A stretch of 7,461 bases of DNA from Bacillota bacterium (GCA_023458835.1 JAEWWY010000317.1:1-7461); one strand, 5' to 3'. Counted from the first letter of the stretch, positions 1 to 6,105 are shown. Notes: generated by a model not told the origin, from the letters alone. A program made the numbers and translations.

Positions 1-61
1 TGTACTTTATAGACGCTTGTACAATGGAAAAGTTTCCACCGCGGGCCAATGTTTACAAAAT

Positions 62-97
62 AGCAGCATGCCTGCCGGATGATGTAACGCGGCTGCT
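62..97 (-). terminator. Possible weak terminator after SBP-1
   Basis: Directly after the SBP-1 stop codon, the minus strand can pair AGCAGC (plus 92-97) with GCTGCT (plus 62-67) around a 24-nt loop, with a possible nested GCCG/CGGC pairing. It is followed by ATTTTGT. The long loop and short, interrupted U-run make this a poor intrinsic terminator. Transcription may continue out of the left edge. No gene is visible in positions 1-97. Confidence 0.3.
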
Positions 98-1141
98 TTA
101 CTTGAACTGGTCCTCAGTATAGTAACCACTTTCGATGAGCAGCATCTCGTAATTGTTCATATCAACGAACAGGGGGCTGCTCAACAGTGCAGGAACAATG
201 AATATACCGTTATCATAAGTTTTGGTATCGTTAACCTCTGGCTGTTCGCCCTTCATGATAGCTTGCACCATGCCGGCCATTTTCTCAGCCAGCGCACGGG
301 AGTCTTTGAAAATGGACATGGATTGTTTGCCCGCGATGATGTTCTTGAGGTTATCAATACCGCAATCCTGACCGGTGATGATGGGGAACTTCTCTACCCC
401 GGCGGCCTCCAGGGCATCGGTGACGCCAAGGGCCATGGTGTCGTTGAAGCAGACCACCGCATCCAGCCCGGTTCCGCCGGCATAACAGGCAGCAATCAGG
501 CGCTCCATACGGGCCTTGGCATCATCATGCCCGGCCGCGGGAAGGGTAACGGCTTCAAACTCCTTCTGGCCGCTGGGAATGGCCAGCTTGCCGCTGTCGA
601 TATAAGGGTTTAAAACATCCATGACACTCTGATAGATGTAGGTGCTGTTGTTATCTCCGGTATCGCCGGCGAAAATTTCTATATTGAAGGGGCCCGCCGC
701 GTTTTTAAGGTCCAGGGCTTCTTCTATGTACCTGGCATGAAGGATCCCCACCAAGTAGTTATCGTAGGCGACATAGTAGCTTACGGCATCGGTATCCATG
801 ATCAGGCGGTCGTAAGCGATAACGGGGATGCCTTGGGCTTTGGCCTGCGCCAGTACAGCGCCCAGGGAGCCGTCATCGATAGGTGTGACCACCAGCACCT
901 TGCAGCCAGCGGCGATCATGGCTTCCAACTGGGCTGCCTGTGCGGTTGCGCCGCCCGCGGCAAATTGCAGATCCACCTCAAACCCGGCTTCTTCCAGCAT
1001 CTCTTTCATATCCACGCCGTCCTGATCCCAGTGCGTAAGGCTCTGGGCGGGCATGGATATGCCGATCTTGCCGGCGGCCAGCGCACAGGATATGGATAAG
1101 CTCAGCGCCAATGCAAGCAGAATCGCAAGTACCTTCTTCAT
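98..1141 (-). CDS. chvE: Sugar ABC transporter substrate-binding protein, ChvE type (SBP-1)
   Basis: This is a secreted sugar-binding protein that should deliver monosaccharides to the CUT2 ABC importer encoded just upstream. The start at 1141 gives 347 residues, beginning MKKVLAILL. I prefer it to an ATG 11 codons upstream because AAAAGGAG (plus 1150-1157) lies 8 nt before it and SBP-2 starts at the same point. The signal peptide ends in ALA at residues 20-22 (signal peptidase I type). Cys19 is preceded by SIS, which is a poor lipobox. The mature part is a periplasmic-binding-protein fold of the ribose/galactose family, with AYDRLI near residue 110, GDTGDNN near 160, ITGQDC near 256 and KQSMSIFKD near 273. 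It is about 60% identical to SBP-2 (4583-5629). It differs at pocket-like places, for example THW instead of QRW near residue 37 and NNSTYIY instead of NNAGFFF near 164, so its sugar preference may differ. A terminator and a new promoter separate it from the permease gene. The family is clear; the sugar is unknown. Confidence 0.93.
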   Translation of the reverse strand: MKKVLAILLALALSLSISCALAAGKIGISMPAQSLTHWDQDGVDMKEMLEEAGFEVDLQFAAGGATAQAAQLEAMIAAGCKVLVVTPIDDGSLGAVLAQAKAQGIPVIAYDRLIMDTDAVSYYVAYDNYLVGILHARYIEEALDLKNAAGPFNIEIFAGDTGDNNSTYIYQSVMDVLNPYIDSGKLAIPSGQKEFEAVTLPAAGHDDAKARMERLIAACYAGGTGLDAVVCFNDTMALGVTDALEAAGVEKFPIITGQDCGIDNLKNIIAGKQSMSIFKDSRALAEKMAGMVQAIMKGEQPEVNDTKTYDNGIFIVPALLSSPLFVDMNNYEMLLIESGYYTEDQFK

Positions 1142-1157
1142 AGGAACAACTCCTTTT

Positions 1158-1181
1158 ACGCATTTTACCGCCAAAATGCGT
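1158..1181 (-). promoter_or_regulatory. Leader stem-loop before SBP-1 ribosome-binding site
   Basis: A perfect inverted repeat pairs ACGCATTTT (1158-1166) with AAAATGCGT (1173-1181) around a 6-nt loop. In the minus-strand transcript it directly abuts the Shine-Dalgarno site AAAAGGAG (1150-1157). It has no U-run, so it is not a terminator. It could protect the 5' end of the mRNA, tune ribosome access, or be a DNA operator read as a palindrome. SBP-2 has a hairpin of identical geometry (5652-5675). Confidence 0.7.
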
Positions 1182-1250
1182 CATTAATCTTTAGCCTTGT
1201 GATCGGCTCTGCGCTTTTCGGTGCATAGAAAAACAACAGACCCCAAAGGT

Positions 1251-1279
1251 ATTGTACACGCACATAGCGCAAATGAGAA
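1251..1279 (-). promoter_or_regulatory. Predicted sigma-70-type promoter for SBP-1
   Basis: On the minus strand, TTCTCA (plus 1274-1279; 4 of 6 to TTGACA) lies 17 bp from TACAAT (plus 1251-1256; 5 of 6 to TATAAT). The predicted start is near 1244, giving a leader of about 100 nt. The -35 box lies just beyond the terminator at 1284-1322. This arrangement suits independent expression of SBP-1 after the core operon has been terminated. Confidence 0.5.
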
Positions 1280-1283
1280 GCCC

Positions 1284-1322
1284 CAAATCAAAACCACCGG
1301 CTTCTCCGGTGGTTTTGATTTG
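1284..1322 (-). terminator. Strong bidirectional intrinsic terminator after the permease gene
   Basis: A perfect 17-bp stem pairs CAAATCAAAACCACCGG (1284-1300) with CCGGTGGTTTTGATTTG (1306-1322) around a 5-nt loop. The GC core CCACCGG/CCGGTGG is flanked by A4 and T4, followed by GATTTG on either strand, so it should terminate in both directions. It lies about 70 bp past the permease stop and 143 bp before the SBP-1 start, separating the two transcription units unless read-through occurs. Confidence 0.85.
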
Positions 1323-1391
1323 ACTGCTTGCAGCAGCCCCTTGAAATCATATCTTGATAGCGTTACCAGTATCCGGTTCACATGGAAGGAT

Positions 1392-2957
1392 TCAGCTTTT
1401 TATATCTCCGGCTTCCTGGTTGGCCGGATGAATACCATACCTTCTGAACCGCAGCAACAGGCCTGCCATGGCGCTCAGGCCGCCCAGCGCCGCAAGCAAA
1501 ATGCGATGGTGGATAAGCGCCAGTTGGAGCGCCTGGCCAGAGGTGATGATGGCCGCTTCATCCGGATGTTGTATGGCATATGCTTCAGCTTCCAGCAATC
1601 CGCCGGGCAAACCAGCGGAAGAAAGACGAATGAAGCCATAGATGCCGGCGCCCAGGACGGCCGCGCCCGCTATGGCCATCATCAATCCGGCGAGCCTCGT
1701 GCGAATGGGCTTCTCTCTGCTCCCGGGGCGGAACAGTTCCTTCATCCAAAACGTGAACTTGGCTGCTGCTTCATATCCATACCGATTCTTGGAGATTACG
1801 TCAATGGCCACGGCAGCCAGCAGCACCAGCCCCTTTGTCACCTGCTGCATGAACTGATCGACCCCCGTGATGGACATGCCCAGGTTCAGAATGCCCATGA
1901 TCAGCGCCCCGATGAGCGCCCCGGGGACGGTGCCGATTCCGCCGTAGGCGGAGGCGCCGCCAATAAAGCAGGCGGCAATAGCGTCCATCTCAAACCCCTG
2001 ACCAGCCAAGGGGTAGGCGGAGGTGAAGCGGGCCAGGCAGACCAGCCCGGCCACCCCAGCCAGAAAGCCCATGTTGGTATAAGCCAGAAACATCAGCCGC
2101 TTGGTATTCACCCCGGACAGCCAGGCCGCCTTTTGATTGCCGCCCAAGGCGTACAGGTGGCGTCCGATCACCATATTTCCGGTGATGTAGGTATAGCACG
2201 CCACCACGATCCCCACCGTGATCAGTACCGTGGGGAAGCCCCGATGCCGGGCCATGGTGAAAAAGAGCCATAGAAGAGCCGCGCTTACCACCAGAATCTT
2301 GATCGCCAGCGCAAGAGGATGATCCGTCTCGTATCCTTTTTTTCTTCGGCTAACATTCTTGATGATCTGCCATGCACTATAAGCACCGGCCGCAAGAATG
2401 CCTGCCAGTACGCAGGTGATGTTCACCTTGTATCCCAAAAGGACCGCGCCGCCGAAGAAGTCGGGGATGTAACCGTTGAACAACTGCAAAAAGCTGTTGG
2501 GAAAATTGCTGATGGTAAGCCCGCCTAGGAACATACCCGTGATACCGCGGAAAAGGAGCATCCCTCCCAGGGTGACGATGAATGGCGGGATGCCTACATA
2601 GGCGATGCAAAACCCCTGGAAAGCGCCGATGAGGATCCCTACCAAAAGGCTTGCCGGAATCACAAGCGCAGGATCTATATGCCATGATGTCATGGCGGTC
2701 GCCGCGCTGGCCATCACCATGCCCACCACCGCGCCTACCGAAAGGTCGATGTTGCCGCCGGTGAGGATGCACATAAGCATGCCCACCGCCAGGATCACCA
2801 CATAGGCGTTCTGGAAAATGATGTTGGAGATGTTCATGGGGTACAGCAGAGCGCCTTTGGACAGAATCGTAAAGACGAGCATGATGGTCACCAGCGCGAT
2901 GAGCATGGTGTATTGCCTTATGCCGCCCTTGAACAGTTTCTTTTCCAGATCGTTCAT
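1392..2957 (-). CDS. mmsB: Multiple-monosaccharide ABC transporter permease, C-terminally extended
   Basis: This is the membrane channel subunit of a CUT2 sugar importer (GguB/XylH/MmsB family). It should work as a dimer with the ATPase encoded immediately upstream. The 521 residues include a core of about ten hydrophobic segments. Family landmarks are GGNIDLSVGA at 67-76, GIPPFIVTLGGM at 122-133 and the ATPase-contact loop ALGGNQKAAWLSGVNTKR at 270-287. The core resembles family members of about 390-400 residues and ends near residue 392. The remaining 130 residues are an extension: a basic linker (about 405-420), a hydrophobic segment at 421-444, a mildly acidic loop, a second hydrophobic segment at 484-503 and the basic tail RFRRYG. 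This charge pattern fits two added membrane passes with both ends cytoplasmic. The ATG overlaps the ATPase stop in ATGA (translational coupling), with AAGGGGG about 10 nt upstream. The family is certain; the role of the extension is unknown. Confidence 0.94.
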   Translation of the reverse strand: MNDLEKKLFKGGIRQYTMLIALVTIMLVFTILSKGALLYPMNISNIIFQNAYVVILAVGMLMCILTGGNIDLSVGAVVGMVMASAATAMTSWHIDPALVIPASLLVGILIGAFQGFCIAYVGIPPFIVTLGGMLLFRGITGMFLGGLTISNFPNSFLQLFNGYIPDFFGGAVLLGYKVNITCVLAGILAAGAYSAWQIIKNVSRRKKGYETDHPLALAIKILVVSAALLWLFFTMARHRGFPTVLITVGIVVACYTYITGNMVIGRHLYALGGNQKAAWLSGVNTKRLMFLAYTNMGFLAGVAGLVCLARFTSAYPLAGQGFEMDAIAACFIGGASAYGGIGTVPGALIGALIMGILNLGMSITGVDQFMQQVTKGLVLLAAVAIDVISKNRYGYEAAAKFTFWMKELFRPGSREKPIRTRLAGLMMAIAGAAVLGAGIYGFIRLSSAGLPGGLLEAEAYAIQHPDEAAIITSGQALQLALIHHRILLAALGGLSAMAGLLLRFRRYGIHPANQEAGDIKS

Positions 2958-4519
2958 GCTACGGTTTCCCCCTTGCTCGCCTTCATGATATGCCCCATGA
3001 TGACCTCCTGGGATGCTTCCTCCATGGGAAGCTCGGCAATCAGTTTCCCTTCATTCATCACATAGACCCGGTCGCTCATCCCGAGGATCACAGGCAGCTC
3101 AGAGGAGATCAGCAGGATGGATTTTCCCTGAGCCGCAAGAGAGTTGATGATTTGGTAGATCTCGTATTTTGCGCCCACATCCACACCCCGGGTCGGCTCA
3201 TCCAAAAGCAGGATGTCGGGCTGTGCAAAAATCCATTTGCCCACCAGTACCTTCTGCTGGTTTCCGCCGGACAGGTTGCCCGCCAACTGCTCCACCGTGG
3301 GGGCCTTTATTCCAAGCCTTGATCTCAAGGTTTCGGCTTCGCCTTTTTCGCGATCCTTGTCCAGCACGCCCCGGCGGCTAATAAACTCAGGCCTGGCCAG
3401 GGTGACGTTGTGCTTGATGCTGTTCGTCAGCACCAGCCCGTTTTGCTTGCGGTCTTCGGTGATATAGGCAAACCCAGCCTTGATGGCCTGATGGATATTC
3501 TGCAGTTCAATCTCTTTTCCGCCTATGAAAAGCCGCCCGGCGATCTTTGCGCCGTAGGCCTTGCCGAAGATGGACATAGCCAATTCCGTCCGGCCCGCGC
3601 CGATAAGCCCGGCCACTCCTACCACCTCACCCCGGCGCACCGTAATGGAAACGTTATCCACCACCTTCCGGGAGGTGTACTGGGGATGGTATACCGTCCA
3701 ATCCCGCACTTGAAGGGCCACTTCGCCGATATTTCTATCCCGCGGCGGATAGCGGTTGGTCATTTCCCGGCCCACCATGCCCCGGATGATCCGGGCCTCG
3801 CTCCACTCGTCCACGCCCCGTGTCAGTGTCTCAATGGACCGGCCGTCCCGAAGGATGGTGATCCTGTCGGCACAGTAGGAAAGCTCACCCAGCTTATGGG
3901 AGATCAGTATGGAGGTGATCCCTTTCTCCTTTTTCAGATAGATCAAAAGATCAAGCAACTTCTGCGCATCGCCCTCGTTAAGGGATGAAGTGGGTTCGTC
4001 CAGGATCAGCAGCTTTACGTCCTTGGCCAGGGCCTTGGCGATCTCCAGCAACTGCTGCTTGCCCATGCCGATGTCGCGCACCAGCGTGCGGGGGTTGTCA
4101 TGAAGCCCCACCATGCGCATGTATTCCTCGGCCTTTTGATAGGTCCTATCCAAGTTGATCACACCCCTTTTCCCCTGCTCGTTGCCCAGAAACATGTTTT
4201 CGCCGATGGATAGGTAAGGAACCAGAGCCAGTTCCTGGTGGATGATGGCGATCCCCTTGGCTTCGCTGTCCTTGATGTTGTGAAAGCGGCAGGCCTCCCC
4301 CTTAAATATCACATCGCCCTCGTAGGTGCCGTAGGGGTGGATGCCGCTGAGTATGTTCATCAGGGTGGATTTTCCCGCGCCGTTTTCTCCGCAGACGGCG
4401 TGTATCTCCCCCTCGGTGACTTCGATATTTACATGGTCCAGCGCTTTTACGCCCGGAAAAAGCTTTGTGATATCCAGCATTTGAAGCAGGCAGCCGTTCA
4501 AATTCGTCACTCCCGCCAT
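2954..4519 (-). CDS. mmsA: Multiple-monosaccharide ABC transporter ATP-binding protein (two fused ATPase domains)
   Basis: This is the cytoplasmic energy-coupling subunit of the CUT2 importer (GguA/MmsA/XylG family), 521 residues in the longest form. Domain 1 has Walker A GENGAGKST (44-52), Q-loop Gln95, a degenerate signature GMGKQQ (151-156), Walker B LLILDEPTSSL (170-180) and switch His208. Domain 2 has the degenerate Walker A GLIGAGRT (304-311), a canonical signature LSGGNQQK (416-423), Walker B ILLLDEPTRG (436-445) and SSE in place of the switch His (about 472-474). Such asymmetric sites are usual in this family. It sits between SBP-2 and the permease, with which it shares a 4-bp ATGA overlap. 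The start is uncertain. The ATG at 4519 lacks a Shine-Dalgarno site and is only 11 nt past a strong hairpin. A TTG at 4501 in the same frame has GGGAG 8 nt upstream and would remove six residues while keeping the ITKLFPGVKAL domain start. Confidence 0.95.
   Translation of the reverse strand: MAGVTNLNGCLLQMLDITKLFPGVKALDHVNIEVTEGEIHAVCGENGAGKSTLMNILSGIHPYGTYEGDVIFKGEACRFHNIKDSEAKGIAIIHQELALVPYLSIGENMFLGNEQGKRGVINLDRTYQKAEEYMRMVGLHDNPRTLVRDIGMGKQQLLEIAKALAKDVKLLILDEPTSSLNEGDAQKLLDLLIYLKKEKGITSILISHKLGELSYCADRITILRDGRSIETLTRGVDEWSEARIIRGMVGREMTNRYPPRDRNIGEVALQVRDWTVYHPQYTSRKVVDNVSITVRRGEVVGVAGLIGAGRTELAMSIFGKAYGAKIAGRLFIGGKEIELQNIHQAIKAGFAYITEDRKQNGLVLTNSIKHNVTLARPEFISRRGVLDKDREKGEAETLRSRLGIKAPTVEQLAGNLSGGNQQKVLVGKWIFAQPDILLLDEPTRGVDVGAKYEIYQIINSLAAQGKSILLISSELPVILGMSDRVYVMNEGKLIAELPMEEASQEVIMGHIMKASKGETVA
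4499..4514 (-). promoter_or_regulatory. Ribosome-binding site and TTG, alternative start of the ATPase gene
   Basis: On the minus strand, GGGAG (plus 4510-4514) is followed after 8 nt by TTG (plus 4499-4501), in frame with the ATPase. The upstream ATG (4517-4519) has only pyrimidine-rich sequence before it. On spacing and Shine-Dalgarno quality the TTG is the better initiation site, although the ATG cannot be excluded. Confidence 0.45.
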
Positions 4520-4530
4520 ACATTTGGAAA

Positions 4531-4561
4531 GGGGAGACGGGCAAGAGAAGTCCGTCTCCCC
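4531..4561 (-). promoter_or_regulatory. Intercistronic stem-loop between SBP-2 and ATPase
   Basis: A perfect 10-bp GC-rich inverted repeat pairs GGGGAGACGG (4531-4540) with CCGTCTCCCC (4552-4561) around an 11-nt loop. It lies in the 63-bp gap between the SBP-2 stop and the ATPase start. Only TTTCC follows it in the transcript, so full termination is unlikely. A stable hairpin after the binding-protein gene is a known way to keep that message abundant relative to the membrane subunits, as in malE-malF; applying that here is inference. Confidence 0.75.
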
Positions 4562-4582
4562 GGGTGGTTGGCCATTGGCTGC

Positions 4583-5629
4583 TTACTTCAGTTGATCCGC
4601 AGTGTAGTAGCCGCTTTCAATGAGCAACTTTTCGTAGTTGGTTACATCTGCGAACACGGGATCGCAAAGGAAGGTGGGGACCACCAGCACGCCGTTGTCA
4701 TAGGAGGTGGTGTCGTTCACTTCGGGTTTCTCGCCCTTCAAAACCGCCGTAGTCATGGCCACTGCCTTCTCGGCCAAGGTGCGGGTATCCTTGAACACGG
4801 ACATGGACTGCTTGCCGGCGATGATGTTCTTGGTGTTGGCGATATCGCAGTCCTGACCGGTGATGTACGGGAACTCCGTATAGCCGGCATTTTCAAGGGA
4901 GGTCGTCACGCCGAAGGCCGTGGAGTCGTTGGAGCAGATGACCGCGTCCAGCTTGGTCTTCCCGTCGGAATAGAAGGAGGCCAGGATGCCGTCAAAGCGG
5001 GCCTGGGCTACGTCGGATTTCCAGGTGGGGGTGGCTACCTGCTCAAAGGCGGTCTGGCCGCTGGGAACAACCAATTGGCCTTTTTCGATGTAGGGCTTGA
5101 GAAGGTCCATCGCGCCATTGAAGAAGAATCCGGCATTGTTGTCGCCCGGGTCACCGGCGGTGAACTCCACATTGTAGGGGCCCTTGCCGTCCTTCAGGCC
5201 AAGCACGTCTTCAATGTACGTGCCCTGGATGACGCCAACCTTGTAGTTGTCAAAGGTTACGTAGTAGCTCACCGCATCGGTATCCCGGATCAGCCGGTCA
5301 TAGGCGATAACGGTGACACCCTGGGCTTTGGCTTCGGCCAGCACTGCCCCCAAGGTATTTGCTTCAATAGCGGAGATAATCAGTACCTTGACGCCGCCGG
5401 CAATCATGCCTTCCAACTGGCTCACCTGCAGGGGCACCTGGTCGTTGGCGAACTGAAGGTCGACTTCGAAGCCGGCTTCCTCCAGCTTGGCCTTCAGGTT
5501 CTCGCCGTCCTGGTTCCAGCGCTGCAAGCTCTTGGTGGGCATGGAAACGCCGACCTTGTCGGCTGCCAAAGCGCCGGCAACGGACAGGCACAGCACCAAT
5601 ACCAGCAGAATCGCCAATACCTTCTTCAT
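4583..5629 (-). CDS. chvE: Sugar ABC transporter substrate-binding protein, ChvE type (SBP-2)
   Basis: This is the first gene of the importer operon and encodes an extracytoplasmic monosaccharide-binding protein of 348 residues. The start is supported by AAAGGGAG (plus 5637-5644), 7 nt upstream. The signal peptide (1-22) ends in ALA before ADK; there is no lipobox. The mature protein matches the ribose/galactose-binding superfamily and most closely ChvE of Agrobacterium as I remember it: VSMPTKSLQRW (28-38), VIAYDRLIRD near 107-116, KDGKGPYNVE near 146, GDPGDNNA near 159, ITGQDCDI near 257, KQSMSVFKDTR near 274, and the tail ESGYYTADQLK. The RW pair near 37-38, conserved in ChvE-like proteins, is kept here but is HW in SBP-1. 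In ChvE-type systems the ligands are galactose, glucose, arabinose or xylose; the actual ligand here cannot be told. It lies between a leader hairpin (5652-5675) and a downstream hairpin (4531-4561). Confidence 0.94.
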   Translation of the reverse strand: MKKVLAILLVLVLCLSVAGALAADKVGVSMPTKSLQRWNQDGENLKAKLEEAGFEVDLQFANDQVPLQVSQLEGMIAGGVKVLIISAIEANTLGAVLAEAKAQGVTVIAYDRLIRDTDAVSYYVTFDNYKVGVIQGTYIEDVLGLKDGKGPYNVEFTAGDPGDNNAGFFFNGAMDLLKPYIEKGQLVVPSGQTAFEQVATPTWKSDVAQARFDGILASFYSDGKTKLDAVICSNDSTAFGVTTSLENAGYTEFPYITGQDCDIANTKNIIAGKQSMSVFKDTRTLAEKAVAMTTAVLKGEKPEVNDTTSYDNGVLVVPTFLCDPVFADVTNYEKLLIESGYYTADQLK

Positions 5630-5651
5630 AGGAACACTCCCTTTTTTTATT

Positions 5652-5675
5652 TTTTAGGCATCGTGCTGCCTAAAA
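5652..5675 (-). promoter_or_regulatory. Leader stem-loop before SBP-2 ribosome-binding site
   Basis: A perfect inverted repeat pairs TTTTAGGCA (5652-5660) with TGCCTAAAA (5667-5675) around a 6-nt loop. In the minus-strand transcript it is followed by an A-rich run and the Shine-Dalgarno site AAAGGGAG (5637-5644). With A's rather than U's after it, it is not a terminator for this operon. The 9-bp stem and 6-nt loop match the SBP-1 leader hairpin (1158-1181) in shape but not in sequence. Confidence 0.7.
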
Positions 5676-5903
5676 TACATTGGATGGGCTTCCCCTTCGT
5701 ATCGGTTGCCCCTTTATGGAATGGAAGACAAACAACAAGACATCGACAAAGCCATGTGAAAACAAGGATGCTTCTTCATGGCCTGCCCGTCGCACTGTTT
5801 GCTTGAGGTTCAACAATGTTGCGGGATTAAATAAGCGGTTTATGATAGGGAATGTATACTATAAATAAGTGCTTCTATATGCTATGCATGATTAAGCGAT
5901 AAA
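5676..5903 (-). other. Long untranslated leader of the importer operon
   Basis: From the predicted start near 5925 to the SBP-2 ATG the leader is about 295 nt. I recognise no riboswitch class, tRNA-like element or intrinsic terminator in it. A 21-codon ATG frame (5779-5714, minus) lacks a good ribosome-binding site. A short palindrome CAACAATGTTG lies at 5811-5821. No second good promoter nearer the gene was found, so this may be a real regulatory leader or the start site may be misplaced. Confidence 0.4.
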
Positions 5904-5919
5904 ATGTGCTCGAGCACAT
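5904..5919. promoter_or_regulatory. Perfect 16-bp palindromic operator candidate for the importer operon
   Basis: ATGTGCTCGAGCACAT reads the same on both strands. It begins about 6 nt past the predicted start (near 5925) of the minus-strand promoter, where a bound repressor would block transcription. A 14-16 bp palindrome with a central CG is typical of LacI/GalR-family operators. It keeps the TG, CG and CA of a catabolite (cre) site but not the inner AA, so a dedicated sugar-responsive regulator is more likely than CcpA. No regulator gene lies in the window. Confidence 0.6.
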
Positions 5920-5931
5920 GTGTATACAAAT

Positions 5932-5960
5932 ATGATACTGGAATTTTTTACAGTTGTCAA
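5932..5960 (-). promoter_or_regulatory. Main sigma-70-type promoter of the sugar importer operon
   Basis: On the minus strand a perfect TTGACA (plus 5955-5960) is followed after 17 bp by TATCAT (plus 5932-5937; 5 of 6 to TATAAT). The spacer contains an A6 run. The start is predicted near 5925, directly before the 16-bp palindrome at 5904-5919. It is the best minus-strand promoter in the divergent region and would transcribe SBP-2, the ATPase and the permease. Confidence 0.75.
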
Positions 5961-6077
5961 TTGTGATTTCTGATGTTTTACTTTAGAAAAACGATGATAG
6001 AAAGAAAAAAGTACAATTTCTGTGCCGAAGGTTTTGGAGAATATGCAAGAAGCTTTGCTTACAACACGTAAAGAGTC

Positions 6078-6105
6078 TTGACATCCGGCACAGATATCGT
6101 ATACT
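6078..6105 (+). promoter_or_regulatory. Sigma-70-type promoter for the methyltransferase-family gene
   Basis: A perfect TTGACA (6078-6083) is followed after 16 bp by TATACT (6100-6105; 5 of 6 to TATAAT). The start is predicted near 6112, giving a leader of about 98 nt to the ATG at 6210. It points away from the importer promoter; the two -35 boxes are about 118 bp apart. Confidence 0.72.

Noticed and set aside
1141..1174. Upstream ATG adding 11 residues to SBP-1
   Set aside because: It lies inside the leader hairpin, would put MAVKCVKGVVP before a perfect signal peptide, and the internal ATG has a good Shine-Dalgarno site shared with SBP-2.
1221..2273. 350-codon plus-strand frame opposite the permease gene
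   Set aside because: It is antisense to a clearly conserved permease and crosses the terminator at 1284-1322; the product is His/Gln/Gly-rich without any family signature.
5652..5675. Leader hairpin of SBP-2 as an intrinsic terminator
   Set aside because: On the coding strand it is followed by A's; the T-rich run lies 5' of the stem on the plus strand, the wrong side for a terminator.
5714..5779. 21-codon leader peptide (minus strand, starting MKKHPCFHM) in the importer leader
   Set aside because: It has no properly spaced Shine-Dalgarno site and no run of regulatory codons or linked terminator to suggest attenuation.
4238..5806. Long plus-strand open frame of 522 codons opposite SBP-2 and the start of the ATPase gene
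   Set aside because: It is antisense to two unmistakable family members, its composition (rich in Gly, His, Val, Gln) is typical of a reverse-strand shadow, and it has no recognisable domain.
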